A stretch of DNA of 12,823 nucleotides, taken from assembly GCA_041752635.1 (NCBI GenBank), contig JBGSWC010000025.1, positions 1 through 12,823 on the forward strand. Direction: 5' to 3'. Position 1 is the stretch's first letter. Each line of letters begins with the position of its first letter. Source of the stretch: JBGSWC01 sp041752635 (GTDB taxonomy: Bacteria; Planctomycetota; Planctomycetia; Pirellulales; Lacipirellulaceae). A program made the position numbers and the translations under genes. Below, in pieces: positions 1 through 9,567 of the stretch. The notes below the pieces were generated by a model. That model did no database searches. It was not told where the DNA came from and saw nothing but the letters and a program-made list of their open reading frames with translations.

Positions 1-1
1 C

Positions 2-550
2 GCCTTGCTGCTGCACGAAGTGCTGCTGACTCGACTCGACGATCCAGCGACTCTCACCCACGAAGCTCATCTACCACTTGCGGCCAAGTTGTCGCTCATT
101 CCCGAAGCCGAAACACGTGATGGACTGCTTGTTGCCGGAAAAAAAAGTGTCGTCGCGGCTGTACTACCTCTTTCGTTCGCTGAGTGGCGTGTCGACACAC
201 GGAGCGGCGAACTCACCACGACCGGGCAATTCCTCGAATTGTCGCAGCAACGCATGGGGCAACGCCTCAGTATTCCGCTGTGGATCGATTTGAGCCCGGC
301 GCGTGCGAAGAAGCAACGCACTTGGCGGCAACTGACTGTCGCCGAGCGACTCGAACGACAACCCCACGACGTGGCGGTGGGATATCGCATTCAATCGGGC
401 GACGAGCAATGGCTCGTCTACCGCTCGTTGGCGGCGGCCGCGAATCGAACGTTGCTGGGACAAAATCTTTCGAGCGAGAGCTTTATCGCGCGCTTCGACA
501 AGAACGGCGAGGCGCACGAACTGATCGAGATCGAGGCGAATGGCGAGTGA
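2..550 (+). CDS. Unrecognised protein, C-terminal part only (cut by the window edge)
   Basis: The reading frame is open from the first complete codon and ends in TGA at 548-550, so this is the 3' end of a longer gene and the true start lies outside the window. A TTG at position 5 is in frame, but nothing marks it as a start. The visible 180 or so residues have no signal peptide or membrane segment. They alternate short hydrophobic strands with charged residues, which suggests a beta-rich domain, and include the strings PLWIDLSPARAKKQRTW and RTLLGQNLSSESFIARF near the end. I do not recognise the family. A C-terminal beta-sandwich of a larger polysaccharide-active protein (heparinase II/III-like) is possible but unproven. 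The next gene starts 3 nt after the stop, so the two are probably co-transcribed and translationally coupled. Confidence 0.7.
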   Translation, partial: ALLLHEVLLTRLDDPATLTHEAHLPLAAKLSLIPEAETRDGLLVAGKKSVVAAVLPLSFAEWRVDTRSGELTTTGQFLELSQQRMGQRLSIPLWIDLSPARAKKQRTWRQLTVAERLERQPHDVAVGYRIQSGDEQWLVYRSLAAAANRTLLGQNLSSESFIARFDKNGEAHELIEIEANGE

Positions 551-553
551 GCA

Positions 554-1270
554 GTGACGAGTAACGCGAAAACGCCCGCCGAAATTATCGCTGACAACTA
601 TCGGTGTCTCGTCGAGCAAGTTGCCAACGCATGTGAGCGAGCGCAACGCGACTCGGCCGAAGTTACGATTGTTGGCGTTTCCAAATACGTTGGTGCCGCG
701 TCGACTCGGCTGTTGGTCGAGGCGGGTTGCCGAGACTTGGGCGAGAGCCGACCGCAGTCGCTTGCGAGCAAGGCCCATGATCCGGTGCTACGCGATCAAC
801 ACATCGAGTGGCACTTAATCGGACACTTACAACGCAACAAGGTCGACATTGTTGTCGAAACGGGCGCATTGATTCATAGTGTCGACAGCGAGCGACTGCT
901 GCGAGCGATCGACGCAGTGGCGGCCAAACGCGCAAGGATCGCCCGCGTATTAATCGAAGTAAATTGTTCGGGCGACGCCGAAAAAGACGGGGTTACCGCT
1001 GCGTCGCTGCCGGTGTTGCTCGATGTGGCCAGCGATTGCCCCCATGTCGAAGCACGAGGATTGATGACAATGTCGGCCCGCGAGGCAGACGAGAGCGTCG
1101 TACGCCAAAACTTTGCCGCGCTGCGAAATTTGTTGGCAATTGCACAGCAGTCGCACCCTCAGTTGCCACTGAGCCAGCTTTCGATGGGCATGAGCGGCGA
1201 TTTCGCGTTGGCGATTTCCGAAGGGGCGACCATCGTACGTGTCGGTTCGTTGCTGTGGGAAGGATTGTAG
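554..1270 (+). CDS. YggS/PROSC family pyridoxal-phosphate-binding protein
   Basis: This is a cytoplasmic PLP-binding protein of the YggS/PLPBP family, single-domain alanine-racemase-like TIM barrels that buffer and deliver pyridoxal 5'-phosphate and have no known catalytic activity. At 238 residues it has the usual family length. The PLP lysine is K44 in the strand VTIVGVSKYV. The family motifs follow in order: a GExxxQ-type motif (here GESRPQ), HLIGHLQRNK, the strand VLIEVNCSGDAEKDGV, GLMTMS, and the C-terminal LSMGMSGDFALAI with VRVGSLLW, which bind the phosphate. GESRPQ replaces the more common GENYVQ/GENRVQ, a mild variant. The start is GTG at 554, 3 nt after the upstream stop. No earlier start is possible without overlapping the upstream gene, and the length fits. 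ispG lies 75 nt downstream on the same strand. Confidence 0.93.
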   Translation: MTSNAKTPAEIIADNYRCLVEQVANACERAQRDSAEVTIVGVSKYVGAASTRLLVEAGCRDLGESRPQSLASKAHDPVLRDQHIEWHLIGHLQRNKVDIVVETGALIHSVDSERLLRAIDAVAAKRARIARVLIEVNCSGDAEKDGVTAASLPVLLDVASDCPHVEARGLMTMSAREADESVVRQNFAALRNLLAIAQQSHPQLPLSQLSMGMSGDFALAISEGATIVRVGSLLWEGL

Positions 1271-1345
1271 CTGATTCGCACGTTTTCGCGTTTACCTGTT
1301 TGCGGTTAATATGACATCGATTCACTCACCTAGCCCAAATTGAGC

Positions 1346-2509
<1,164 letters not shown>

Positions 2510-2535
2510 ATTTCACTGCATTTACCACTCGATTT

Positions 2536-2541
2536 AGAAGG
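2536..2541 (+). promoter_or_regulatory. Shine-Dalgarno sequence of the cytoplasmic Gfo/Idh gene
   Basis: AGAAGG lies 4 nt before the ATG at 2546. It is one of the few good ribosome binding sites in this window and supports that start. Confidence 0.6.
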
Positions 2542-2545
2542 CATC

Positions 2546-3589
2546 ATGCATCGCATCGGAATCGCCGGCATCGGCTTTATGGGGATGGTCCATTACCTGA
2601 CTTATCAGCAGGTGCGCGGACTGAGTGTGTCGGCGATTGCGTCGGATGAGCCCAAGCGACGAGAAGGAGATTGGCGCGGCATCAAAGGAAACTTTGGGCC
2701 GCCCGGCGAGAAGATGGACCTCAGCGGGGTCGAACGCTTTGCCGATGCATTCGACATGGTCGAGAGCGACGATATTGATGTCGTCGATATTTGCCTCCCC
2801 CCTGCCCTGCACGCCGACGTGGCCGTGGCGGCGCTGAATGCCGGGAAACATGTCTTTTGCGAAAAACCGATCGCACTCACCGCAGACGATGCAAGACGCA
2901 TGAGAAAGGCGGCTGAGAAAAACAACCGACTGTTGATGGTGGGACATGTACTGCCGTTTTTCCCCGAGTACGCCTGGGCGCTCAAGGTCATCGCCAGCGG
3001 CGAGTTTGGAAAACCGATTGGCGGTGCGTTTCGGCGGGTTATTTCAGACCCGACGTGGCTTGCCAATTACTGGGAAGCCGAGAAAGTCGGTGGCCCGATG
3101 CTCGACCTGCACATTCACGACGCGCACTTTATTCGCCTCGTGTTTGGTATGCCGAACCAGGTGTCGACCATTGGGCGAACGAAGAATGGCTTAGCCCAAT
3201 TCTGGCATTCGCAATTTGCTTTTAGTGATGGAGCGGTGGTCGAAGCAACCAGCGGAACTGTTGACCAGCAAGGCCGGCCATTCGACCACGGGTTCGAGAT
3301 TCATCTCGAACAGGCCACGCTGGCGTTTCAATTTGCCGTACATGGCAAACAGGCGAACTACTTGTGTGCTCCGACTCTGTTCACCAACGATGGAAAGGTG
3401 AAGCACCCCAAGCTGGGCGATGGCGACCCGATGCACGCATTTCTTGCCGAACTCAAGCAGGTGAAGCAGTGCCTCGACGCAGGTTCCGTGAGTGGTCCAC
3501 TCGATGCCACGCTGGCGGTCGACGCTCTGAAACTCTCCGAGGCGCAGACCAATAGCCTCTCCAGCGGAAAAGCTGTGAAAATAAAGTAA
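2546..3589 (+). CDS. Gfo/Idh/MocA family oxidoreductase, cytoplasmic
   Basis: This is an NAD(P)-dependent sugar or cyclitol dehydrogenase of the Gfo/Idh/MocA superfamily. The N-terminal Rossmann fold starts directly at residue 4 with the dinucleotide motif GIAGIGFMG. The strand VVDICLPPALH is followed by the catalytic CEKP (E106-K107-P108), where the lysine is the usual proton-relay residue. The C-terminal alpha/beta domain carries GGPMLDLHIHDAHF (182-195), with D187 and H191 matching the active-site DxxxH pattern. Its 347 residues are typical of the family. There is no signal peptide, unlike the second Gfo/Idh protein in this window. The ATG at 2546 has a good AGAAGG site. The gene begins 36 nt after ispG and may be read through from it, although the functions are unrelated. 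A strong hairpin follows the stop. The substrate cannot be told from sequence; myo-inositol, scyllo-inositol, glucose or a keto-glycoside are all possible. Confidence 0.92.
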   Translation: MHRIGIAGIGFMGMVHYLTYQQVRGLSVSAIASDEPKRREGDWRGIKGNFGPPGEKMDLSGVERFADAFDMVESDDIDVVDICLPPALHADVAVAALNAGKHVFCEKPIALTADDARRMRKAAEKNNRLLMVGHVLPFFPEYAWALKVIASGEFGKPIGGAFRRVISDPTWLANYWEAEKVGGPMLDLHIHDAHFIRLVFGMPNQVSTIGRTKNGLAQFWHSQFAFSDGAVVEATSGTVDQQGRPFDHGFEIHLEQATLAFQFAVHGKQANYLCAPTLFTNDGKVKHPKLGDGDPMHAFLAELKQVKQCLDAGSVSGPLDATLAVDALKLSEAQTNSLSSGKAVKIK

Positions 3590-3934
3590 ACCAATTGTCG
3601 GACGGGCCAATTCTACCAGCCGCGGTTGCCGATCAAATGCCGGGCCTCTCCAGTACCCGGCATTTGCTGCAACCGACTCTGCCCCCGACCAACTCTGTTC
3701 GCAACTCAACGACGAAATCGCAACGAACAGCAGGAGCCGCAGCGTTCAGTAACTATGAGAATTATGCGCAAAACCGATTGCCTATGCAACCAACGTAACT
3801 CATGCCCGGATCGCTCGATCATTGCGTCCAACAAAAGCTCGCATAACCGTAGCGATATGAGTGCGTAATAGCGATAATATCTAAATTCCCACAGCGGCAC
3901 TCCGACCAGCGATTCCCTACTAGAAAGTGAAACA
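3590..3934. other. 345-nt gene-free spacer upstream of the ThuA-like gene
   Basis: Apart from the hairpin at 3634-3666 I see nothing firm here. Short open frames (for example 3595-3798) have no recognisable content, ribosome site or family similarity and overlap the hairpin. The last 90 nt are more AT-rich and include GATAAT at 3873-3878, about 57 nt before the ThuA-like start, which could be a -10 element. No matching -35 sits at the right spacing. The spacer probably holds the terminator of the upstream unit and the promoter of the ThuA-like gene. Confidence 0.4.
3634..3666 (+). terminator. Perfect 11-bp hairpin after the Gfo/Idh gene, likely terminator
   Basis: CAAATGCCGGG at 3634-3644 is followed after an 11-nt spacer by its exact reverse complement at 3656-3666. 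It lies 44 nt past the Gfo/Idh stop codon. The stem is GC-rich near the loop. The right arm carries only TTT, with no long T tract, so it would be a weak intrinsic terminator or a 3'-end stabilising hairpin. A DNA-level operator is less likely because of the wide spacer and the distance (about 270 nt) from the next gene. Confidence 0.6.
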
Positions 3935-4906
3935 ATGACCTACCTTTCTCTGTGCACCAGAACTATCCTCTTCGCGCTTGCGATTTTTTGTTCCGTCACC
4001 TGCAATCAGTCGCACGCCGACGAAAAACTCAAGGCTTTGATTATCGACGGCCAAAACAATCATGGCATGTGGCCCAAGACCACGGCGATGATGAAAGCCT
4101 ATCTCGAAGAAACCGGCAAGTTTGAAGTCGACATCGCCCGTACCAAGTTCACCTGGAATGGCGATGACCTGCTGGAGGAATATTCCTTGCCGGGAATGAG
4201 GACGATTAGCCTGAAACAGCCTCAGACCGACCCCGACTTCAAGCCCGACTTCAGCAAGTACGACGTGGTGATCTCCAACTTTGGATACAACGCCGCTCCG
4301 TGGCCGAAAGAAACCCAAGACAAGTTTGTCGCCTACATGCTCGGTGGTGGTGGTTTGGTGGTGGTCCATGCGGCCGACAACTCGTTTGGCGATTGGCCCG
4401 AGTATAACTTGATGATTGGCCTCGGTGGCTGGGGAGGCCGCACGCAAAAATCAGGCCCCTACGTTTACATCGGCGACGATGGCAACGTGGTCCGCGACGA
4501 CTCCGAGGGCCACGCTGGCAGTCACGGTCCCCAGCAAGAATATCCCGTGGAGATTCGCAAGCCGGATCATCCCATCATGAAGAACATGCCGAACGGGTGG
4601 ATGCATACCCAAGACGAAATCTACGATAGCTTGCGTGGACCGGCCGAGAATATGACGATTCTGGCTTCCACCTTTTCAAAAGCGACTGGTCGGCACGAGC
4701 CGGTGATGATGACCATTAAGTATGGCCGCGGACGCGTGTTCCACACCACCATGGGCCATGCTGACTACTCGTTTGCCTGTGTCGGCATGATGGCCTCGCT
4801 GCAACGCGGTGCCGAATGGGTCGCCACCGGCGAGGTCACTCAAGAGTTGCCCAAGGACTTTCCGACGACCGAAGCGACGAGTTCGCGGGAGTTTGGGAAG
4901 GAGTAG
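3935..4906 (+). CDS. Secreted ThuA-like domain protein
   Basis: The protein belongs to the ThuA-like (trehalose-utilisation) family, a class-I-glutamine-amidotransferase-like fold often found beside Gfo/Idh/MocA dehydrogenases in carbohydrate loci. Its biochemical role is poorly settled. An N-terminal hydrophobic segment (residues 11-23) ending in SHA is a plausible Sec signal peptide with cleavage after A28. Family motifs follow: ALIIDGQNNH (34-43), YDVVISNFGY (109-118), GGGGLVVVHAADNSF (137-151), GWGGR (165-169), HTQDEIYD (224-231) and GRGRVFHTTMGH (264-275). The length of 323 residues is complete. The ATG at 3935 follows a weak GAAAG and begins the signal peptide, so the start is well placed. 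The gene stands alone between two hairpins. By family association it probably acts on an exported sugar or keto-sugar intermediate, which is an inference. Confidence 0.9.
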   Translation: MTYLSLCTRTILFALAIFCSVTCNQSHADEKLKALIIDGQNNHGMWPKTTAMMKAYLEETGKFEVDIARTKFTWNGDDLLEEYSLPGMRTISLKQPQTDPDFKPDFSKYDVVISNFGYNAAPWPKETQDKFVAYMLGGGGLVVVHAADNSFGDWPEYNLMIGLGGWGGRTQKSGPYVYIGDDGNVVRDDSEGHAGSHGPQQEYPVEIRKPDHPIMKNMPNGWMHTQDEIYDSLRGPAENMTILASTFSKATGRHEPVMMTIKYGRGRVFHTTMGHADYSFACVGMMASLQRGAEWVATGEVTQELPKDFPTTEATSSREFGKE

Positions 4907-4983
4907 CGTTTCCGATAGACTCGGTCGCAGATGCTGGGGCGTCGCTCAACAACGCGTGCCATTCCTTAAACACAGCGCCGTGT

Positions 4984-5008
4984 CGTCAGTTGGTACACTC
5001 AACTGACG
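4984..5008 (+). terminator. Perfect 9-bp hairpin after the ThuA-like gene
   Basis: CGTCAGTTG (4984-4992) pairs with CAACTGACG (5000-5008) across a 7-nt loop. G-U pairs at both ends could lengthen the RNA stem. It lies 77 nt past the ThuA-like stop and 55 nt before the next start. No T tract follows, so Rho-independent termination is not certain. It may instead be an operator or part of the 5' leader of the membrane protein gene. Confidence 0.5.
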
Positions 5009-5063
5009 GTGGTTGAACGTAAACGGCAACGTTCCGCAGTCGCTTGCTGTAACGTAGAGTTGA

Positions 5064-5552
5064 ATGGCGAAGACCCGTGGGCTTTACCGCATGAATACAC
5101 AGTCATCATCGACCTTAACGAGTCGGTTGCTCGCCCTTCTCTTGGGTCCCGCGTACCTTAACATGATCGCGCATGGACTTAGCATGGCGACGAAAACTTC
5201 GTACACTTTCACTCTGGCCATGACGGTGATTGGGTCCGCAATAGTCATGGCCGTGCTCTCCGTCTTCGGCGTTAAAGCGTACAAGTATAAACATTCAACT
5301 GTTCGCTTCACGTTGTCCACAGTCTTGCTTGTCACGATTCCGCTATCGGTTTATCTTACCGCGTTGCGATGGGTCTTTCGAGAAATACCGACGCAGGAAC
5401 TGGATGCGGTTGTCTGGCTTTTTATTTCCGCCAACAGTTTACTTTTCATGATTCTGACAACGGCCATACTGCTGTGGATGGCCGAGTCGATCATGTGGTT
5501 CGCAGTCGCGTCCCTTCGTGGGTTTTCGGCAAAGCGGCTTCGCGATGAATAA
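5064..5552 (+). CDS. Small multi-spanning membrane protein, unrecognised
   Basis: I do not recognise this 162-residue protein. It has three clear hydrophobic spans (about 48-70, 82-104 and 115-140, the last possibly running on to 150) and a weaker one at about 22-40, with positively charged stretches between and after them (KAYKYKH near 71-77, and the tail SAKRLRDE). This suggests a small inner-membrane protein with a cytoplasmic C-terminus by the positive-inside rule. There are no catalytic motifs. The ATG at 5064 gives the longest form. The in-frame ATG at 5091 (MNTQSSS) is an equally credible start, and neither has a good Shine-Dalgarno sequence. Upstream is a hairpin; downstream the gene converges on a minus-strand gene with an 87-nt gap. 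Codon use appears less GC-biased than its neighbours (many TTT, TTA and ATA codons), which hints at a strain-specific or acquired gene. Confidence 0.65.
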   Translation: MAKTRGLYRMNTQSSSTLTSRLLALLLGPAYLNMIAHGLSMATKTSYTFTLAMTVIGSAIVMAVLSVFGVKAYKYKHSTVRFTLSTVLLVTIPLSVYLTALRWVFREIPTQELDAVVWLFISANSLLFMILTTAILLWMAESIMWFAVASLRGFSAKRLRDE

Positions 5553-5639
5553 GCCGTCCGGCATACGCAAGCGATGTGCTCGAGTGGCCGATCGCGTCGG
5601 AATTGGATGGATGATCACTCGGCGGCGACTTCTCCACCC

Positions 5640-6968
5640 CTACAACCCCGCCACCTCAAACCCTTCGCGATACGAATCGCGAATCAGCTTGCTGGCTTCG
5701 TCGTTGTTCGTGATTTTCATTTCTTTCGCGTTCCATTGAAGTTGCTCATCCGGAAAACGATTGGCAACGACTCCCAGTAGCAGCGCTTCGGTCAGCGGGC
5801 CACCAAACGAGAACGGCGCGCTTGCTTGGCCTTCGCCCAGGCAGGAGTCGACCCATTGGTGATAGTGGTTCGCGCCCTGCACATCGGGGCGCTGATAGTC
5901 CTTGAACTTCTCGACCGGGAACAGCGAAGCCTCGGCGATGTGCGGCAACAGCAGGTGACCTTCTTCGCCCACAAACAATGACCCCTGGCCGGGAAGTCTT
6001 GTTCCCGCCGGCAATCCCACCGATTCGGGTTGGGGGGGAGCGAACGACCCGTCATACCACTTCCAAATCATTGTCTTGGTGGTATAGCGAGTCTCGGGGA
6101 ATTCGTACTCCACGATGTTGCGTTCGGGATGACCAATAGCGGTCGGTGGGCGGCAAGTGGTTTTGACCCAATTCGGTGCGGTCAGCTCGAGTGCGCCGTA
6201 GGGAGTATCGAAAATGTGGACCCCCATGTCGCCCAACGTGCCGGTACCGAAGTCGATGAACCTCCGCCAATTGCCCGGATGGTAATCGCGCGGAATATAG
6301 TCGCGCGTCGCAGCCGTGCCGAGCCAGAGATTGAAGTCGAGATAGTCGGGCACAGGAGCCGACGGACGGAGCGACGTTCCATCGTATCCCCAGTTCTTGC
6401 CGCTCCAGGCGTGGACTTCGCTGACGCGACCGATCACGCCGTCCTGAATCATGCGGACGGCGCGAATATAAACCGGTTCCGAATGGATCTGAATTCCCAT
6501 TTGCGTGACGAGATTTTTCTCGGTTGCGACCTCGTGCAGCCGTCGCGCCTCGTACACCGTGTGCGTCAAAGGCTTTTGGCAATAGACCGGTTTGCCGGCA
6601 CTCATCGCTGTCATGGCAGCGGGGGCGTGGGTGTGGTCGGGCGTCGAAACGACCACGCCATCAACCGAATCGCCCAGTGCCGCGATCATTTCGCGGTAGT
6701 CGACGAATGTCTTGGCACCCGGATGCCGCTTGGCCGCCTCCGCCAGCCGGTTGGCGTCGACATCGCACAGCGCGGCGACTTCGACCGCGGAATGGGAGGC
6801 AATGGAATTCAAGTCGCCCCCACCCATCCCGCCGACTCCAACATGAGCCGTACGAAACTTCGCCATCGGCGACGGCGCCGCAAAGACCGCGGAAGAAGCC
6901 AAGCTACTGGCGGCCGCCAGCGCGGAGGCCTGTTGCAAGAAGCGACGACGACTGAATGTGTGACTCAT
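5640..6968 (-). CDS. Gfo/Idh/MocA family oxidoreductase, Tat-exported
   Basis: The N-terminus carries a twin-arginine signal, FSRRRFLQ at residues 5-12, then an Ala/Ser-rich hydrophobic stretch ending AVFA, with cleavage likely near residue 30-31. Tat export lets a Rossmann enzyme leave folded with NAD(P) bound. The Rossmann motif is VGVGGMGGG (43-51), and STPDHTHA (108-115) follows. The catalytic motif is CQKP (130-133), with Q in place of the usual E but the lysine kept. The C-terminal domain has GTGTLGDMGVHIFD (241-254), giving D247, H251 and D254. At 442 residues it is the longer type common in planctomycetes and Bacteroidetes. The start at 6968 is supported by both the Tat motif and AAAGGA 7 nt upstream. 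The gene follows icd on the same strand after 168 nt. Its substrate is probably a sugar or glycoside outside the cytoplasm and cannot be named. Confidence 0.93.
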   Translation of the reverse strand: MSHTFSRRRFLQQASALAAASSLASSAVFAAPSPMAKFRTAHVGVGGMGGGDLNSIASHSAVEVAALCDVDANRLAEAAKRHPGAKTFVDYREMIAALGDSVDGVVVSTPDHTHAPAAMTAMSAGKPVYCQKPLTHTVYEARRLHEVATEKNLVTQMGIQIHSEPVYIRAVRMIQDGVIGRVSEVHAWSGKNWGYDGTSLRPSAPVPDYLDFNLWLGTAATRDYIPRDYHPGNWRRFIDFGTGTLGDMGVHIFDTPYGALELTAPNWVKTTCRPPTAIGHPERNIVEYEFPETRYTTKTMIWKWYDGSFAPPQPESVGLPAGTRLPGQGSLFVGEEGHLLLPHIAEASLFPVEKFKDYQRPDVQGANHYHQWVDSCLGEGQASAPFSFGGPLTEALLLGVVANRFPDEQLQWNAKEMKITNNDEASKLIRDSYREGFEVAGL

Positions 6969-6975
6969 GGCGCGT

Positions 6976-6981
6976 TCCTTT
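6976..6981 (-). promoter_or_regulatory. Shine-Dalgarno sequence of the Tat-exported Gfo/Idh gene
   Basis: Read on the minus strand, AAAGGA precedes the ATG by 7 nt, an ideal spacing. It fixes the start that also gives a complete Tat signal peptide. Confidence 0.6.
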
Positions 6982-7013
6982 GCTCGCGGGAGGGGCTGTG
7001 CTTGCCGTTACGG

Positions 7014-7033
7014 TCGGCTGCCATGATAGCCGA
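7014..7033 (-). other. Small inverted repeat between icd and the Gfo/Idh gene
   Basis: TCGGCT (7014-7019) and AGCCGA (7028-7033) form a 6-bp stem with an 8-nt loop, extendable by G-U pairs in RNA. It lies in the 168-nt spacer downstream of icd on the minus strand. It could separate the icd transcript from the next gene, but it is short and has no T tract, so chance occurrence is possible. Confidence 0.25.
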
Positions 7034-7136
7034 TTTGTACGTTGGGTTGCCAGTTGCGTGGGGGGAGCGGTGGCAGCATTCGATTCGGCAAGTTGCTTAC
7101 GAGATCGAGTTCCCCCTCACTCAGCGCGACGCCCAC

Positions 7137-8387
<1,251 letters not shown>

Positions 8388-8643
8388 GCGTCTGATTACT
8401 CCCCCACGCGTATTTTTGTGCCCGAAATCGAAACAAAGCCAAGCGGCTGTGAGGTTGGTATAATGGCAGATTCAGCCGACGGGCTCAACGGGCGAGCGGC
8501 TAAAATGGCTCACCGTCATCCCGGCATCCGGCGGAACGCAGCTGGCAAACTTAGCTGGCGAACGTAGCTACCGATGATGCCGACCCCTTATACTGCAAAA
8601 TCTCGACGACTTTCCCCCACCCCCATTCCTGCAGGCCCATTCG
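8388..8643. promoter_or_regulatory. Divergent intergenic region between icd and the Tat isomerase gene
   Basis: Both flanking genes point outwards, so their promoters should lie in these 256 nt. On the plus strand TATAAT occurs at 8459-8464, a perfect -10 hexamer, but no good -35 lies 16-18 nt upstream. If used, it would give the isomerase gene a leader of roughly 170 nt. A direct repeat of an 11-mer lies further down at 8540-8563. A 34-codon open frame (8463-8567) begins inside the TATAAT and is probably meaningless. Confidence 0.4.
8540..8563 (+). repeat. Tandem 11-mer direct repeat, 13-nt period
   Basis: AGCTGGCAAAC (8540-8550) and AGCTGGCGAAC (8553-8563) differ at one base and start 13 nt apart, roughly one helical turn plus. 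They lie about 80-100 nt before the isomerase start, in its predicted leader or promoter. Paired regulator binding sites are possible; chance duplication is not excluded. Confidence 0.4.
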
Positions 8644-9567
8644 ATGTCCCAGCAAGTCACCTCGCGCCGTCGTTTTATCCAATCCACAGTTGCCGGAGCA
8701 GCTACACTGGCCGTGGGCGCTGGACTGCCACGCCTGTCTTGGGGCGACGAGGCCAAGACCAAGCAGTTGCCCTTCAAGATCTCGTTGGCCGAGTGGTCGC
8801 TCCATCGCACGCTGCAAAGCGGTGAGCTCGACAATATGCACTTCCCCGAATTCACCAAGAACGAGTTCGGCATCGAGGCGGTGGAGTACGTCAACTCGTT
8901 CTTTAAGGACAAGGCCAAAGACACCGACTACCTGACGGAACTCAAGAAGCGTTGCGATGACCTCGGCGTGGTGAGCGTGCTCATCATGTGCGATGGCGAG
9001 GGGCAACTCGGGGCTCCCGACGAAGCGGCTCGCAAGAAAACTGTCGAAAACCACCATCGCTGGGTCGAAGCGGCGAAGTTCCTCGGTTGCCATTCGATTC
9101 GCGTGAATGCCCAAAGCCAGGGCAGCCGCGAAGAGCAGCAGAACTTGGCGGCCGACGGCCTGCATCGCTTGGGCCAATTTGCTGCCGATTACAACATTAA
9201 TGTCATCGTCGAAAACCACGGCGGGCTTTCGTCGGAAGGCGACTGGCTTGCGGCGGTCATCAAACAAGCCGACTCGCCGAACGTCGGCACGCTGCCCGAC
9301 TTTGGCAACTTTGGCAATTACGATCGCTACAAAGGGGTGAAAGAGTTGATGCCTTTCGCGAAGGGAGTTAGCGCCAAATCTCATGTCTTCGACGAAAAAG
9401 GAAACGAAGTAAACACCGATTTCCGCAAGATGATCGAAATTGTGATGGCGGCTGGTTACCACGGCTACGTCGGCATCGAGTGGGAAGGTGGCAAGCCCAC
9501 CGAAGTCGAAGGTATCAAGCTCACCAAGAAACTTCTTGAAAAGATACGTAGCGAACTCACCGCGTGA
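8644..9567 (+). CDS. Tat-exported xylose-isomerase-like TIM-barrel protein (sugar isomerase/epimerase)
   Basis: Residues 7-13 (SRRRFIQ) form a twin-arginine motif followed by an Ala/Gly-rich hydrophobic segment, with cleavage plausible after about residue 34 (LSWG/D). The rest is a xylose-isomerase-like (AP endonuclease 2 fold) TIM barrel of normal length, 307 residues in all. Likely metal ligands are E190 in VIVENHGG, D219 in TLPDFGNFG, H247 in AKSHVFD and E279 in VGIEWEG, the E-D-H-E set of this superfamily, so it should be catalytically active. The family includes ketose 3-epimerases and sugar isomerases; the substrate is unknown. The ATG at 8644 begins the Tat signal. The stop TGA overlaps the GTG start of the DUF488 gene, so the two are translated from one message. 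Export suggests action on the same pool of sugars as the Tat Gfo/Idh enzyme, an inference from family habits. Confidence 0.92.
   Translation: MSQQVTSRRRFIQSTVAGAATLAVGAGLPRLSWGDEAKTKQLPFKISLAEWSLHRTLQSGELDNMHFPEFTKNEFGIEAVEYVNSFFKDKAKDTDYLTELKKRCDDLGVVSVLIMCDGEGQLGAPDEAARKKTVENHHRWVEAAKFLGCHSIRVNAQSQGSREEQQNLAADGLHRLGQFAADYNINVIVENHGGLSSEGDWLAAVIKQADSPNVGTLPDFGNFGNYDRYKGVKELMPFAKGVSAKSHVFDEKGNEVNTDFRKMIEIVMAAGYHGYVGIEWEGGKPTEVEGIKLTKKLLEKIRSELTA

Noticed and set aside
3595..3868. Two overlapping short plus-strand frames in the spacer before the ThuA-like gene
   Set aside because: They overlap each other in different frames, cover the hairpin, lack ribosome sites and have no family-like content.
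5575..5640. A tRNA-like string (GAGTGGCCGAT) and a CGAGTG/CACTCG pair in the convergent spacer
   Set aside because: No acceptor stem, anticodon arm or T-arm GTTCGA follows, so it is not a tRNA. The 6-bp pair has a 29-nt loop, too weak to call a terminator.
8463..8567. A 34-codon frame starting within the TATAAT upstream of the isomerase
   Set aside because: Its ATG overlaps the putative -10 box and there is no ribosome site; most likely chance.
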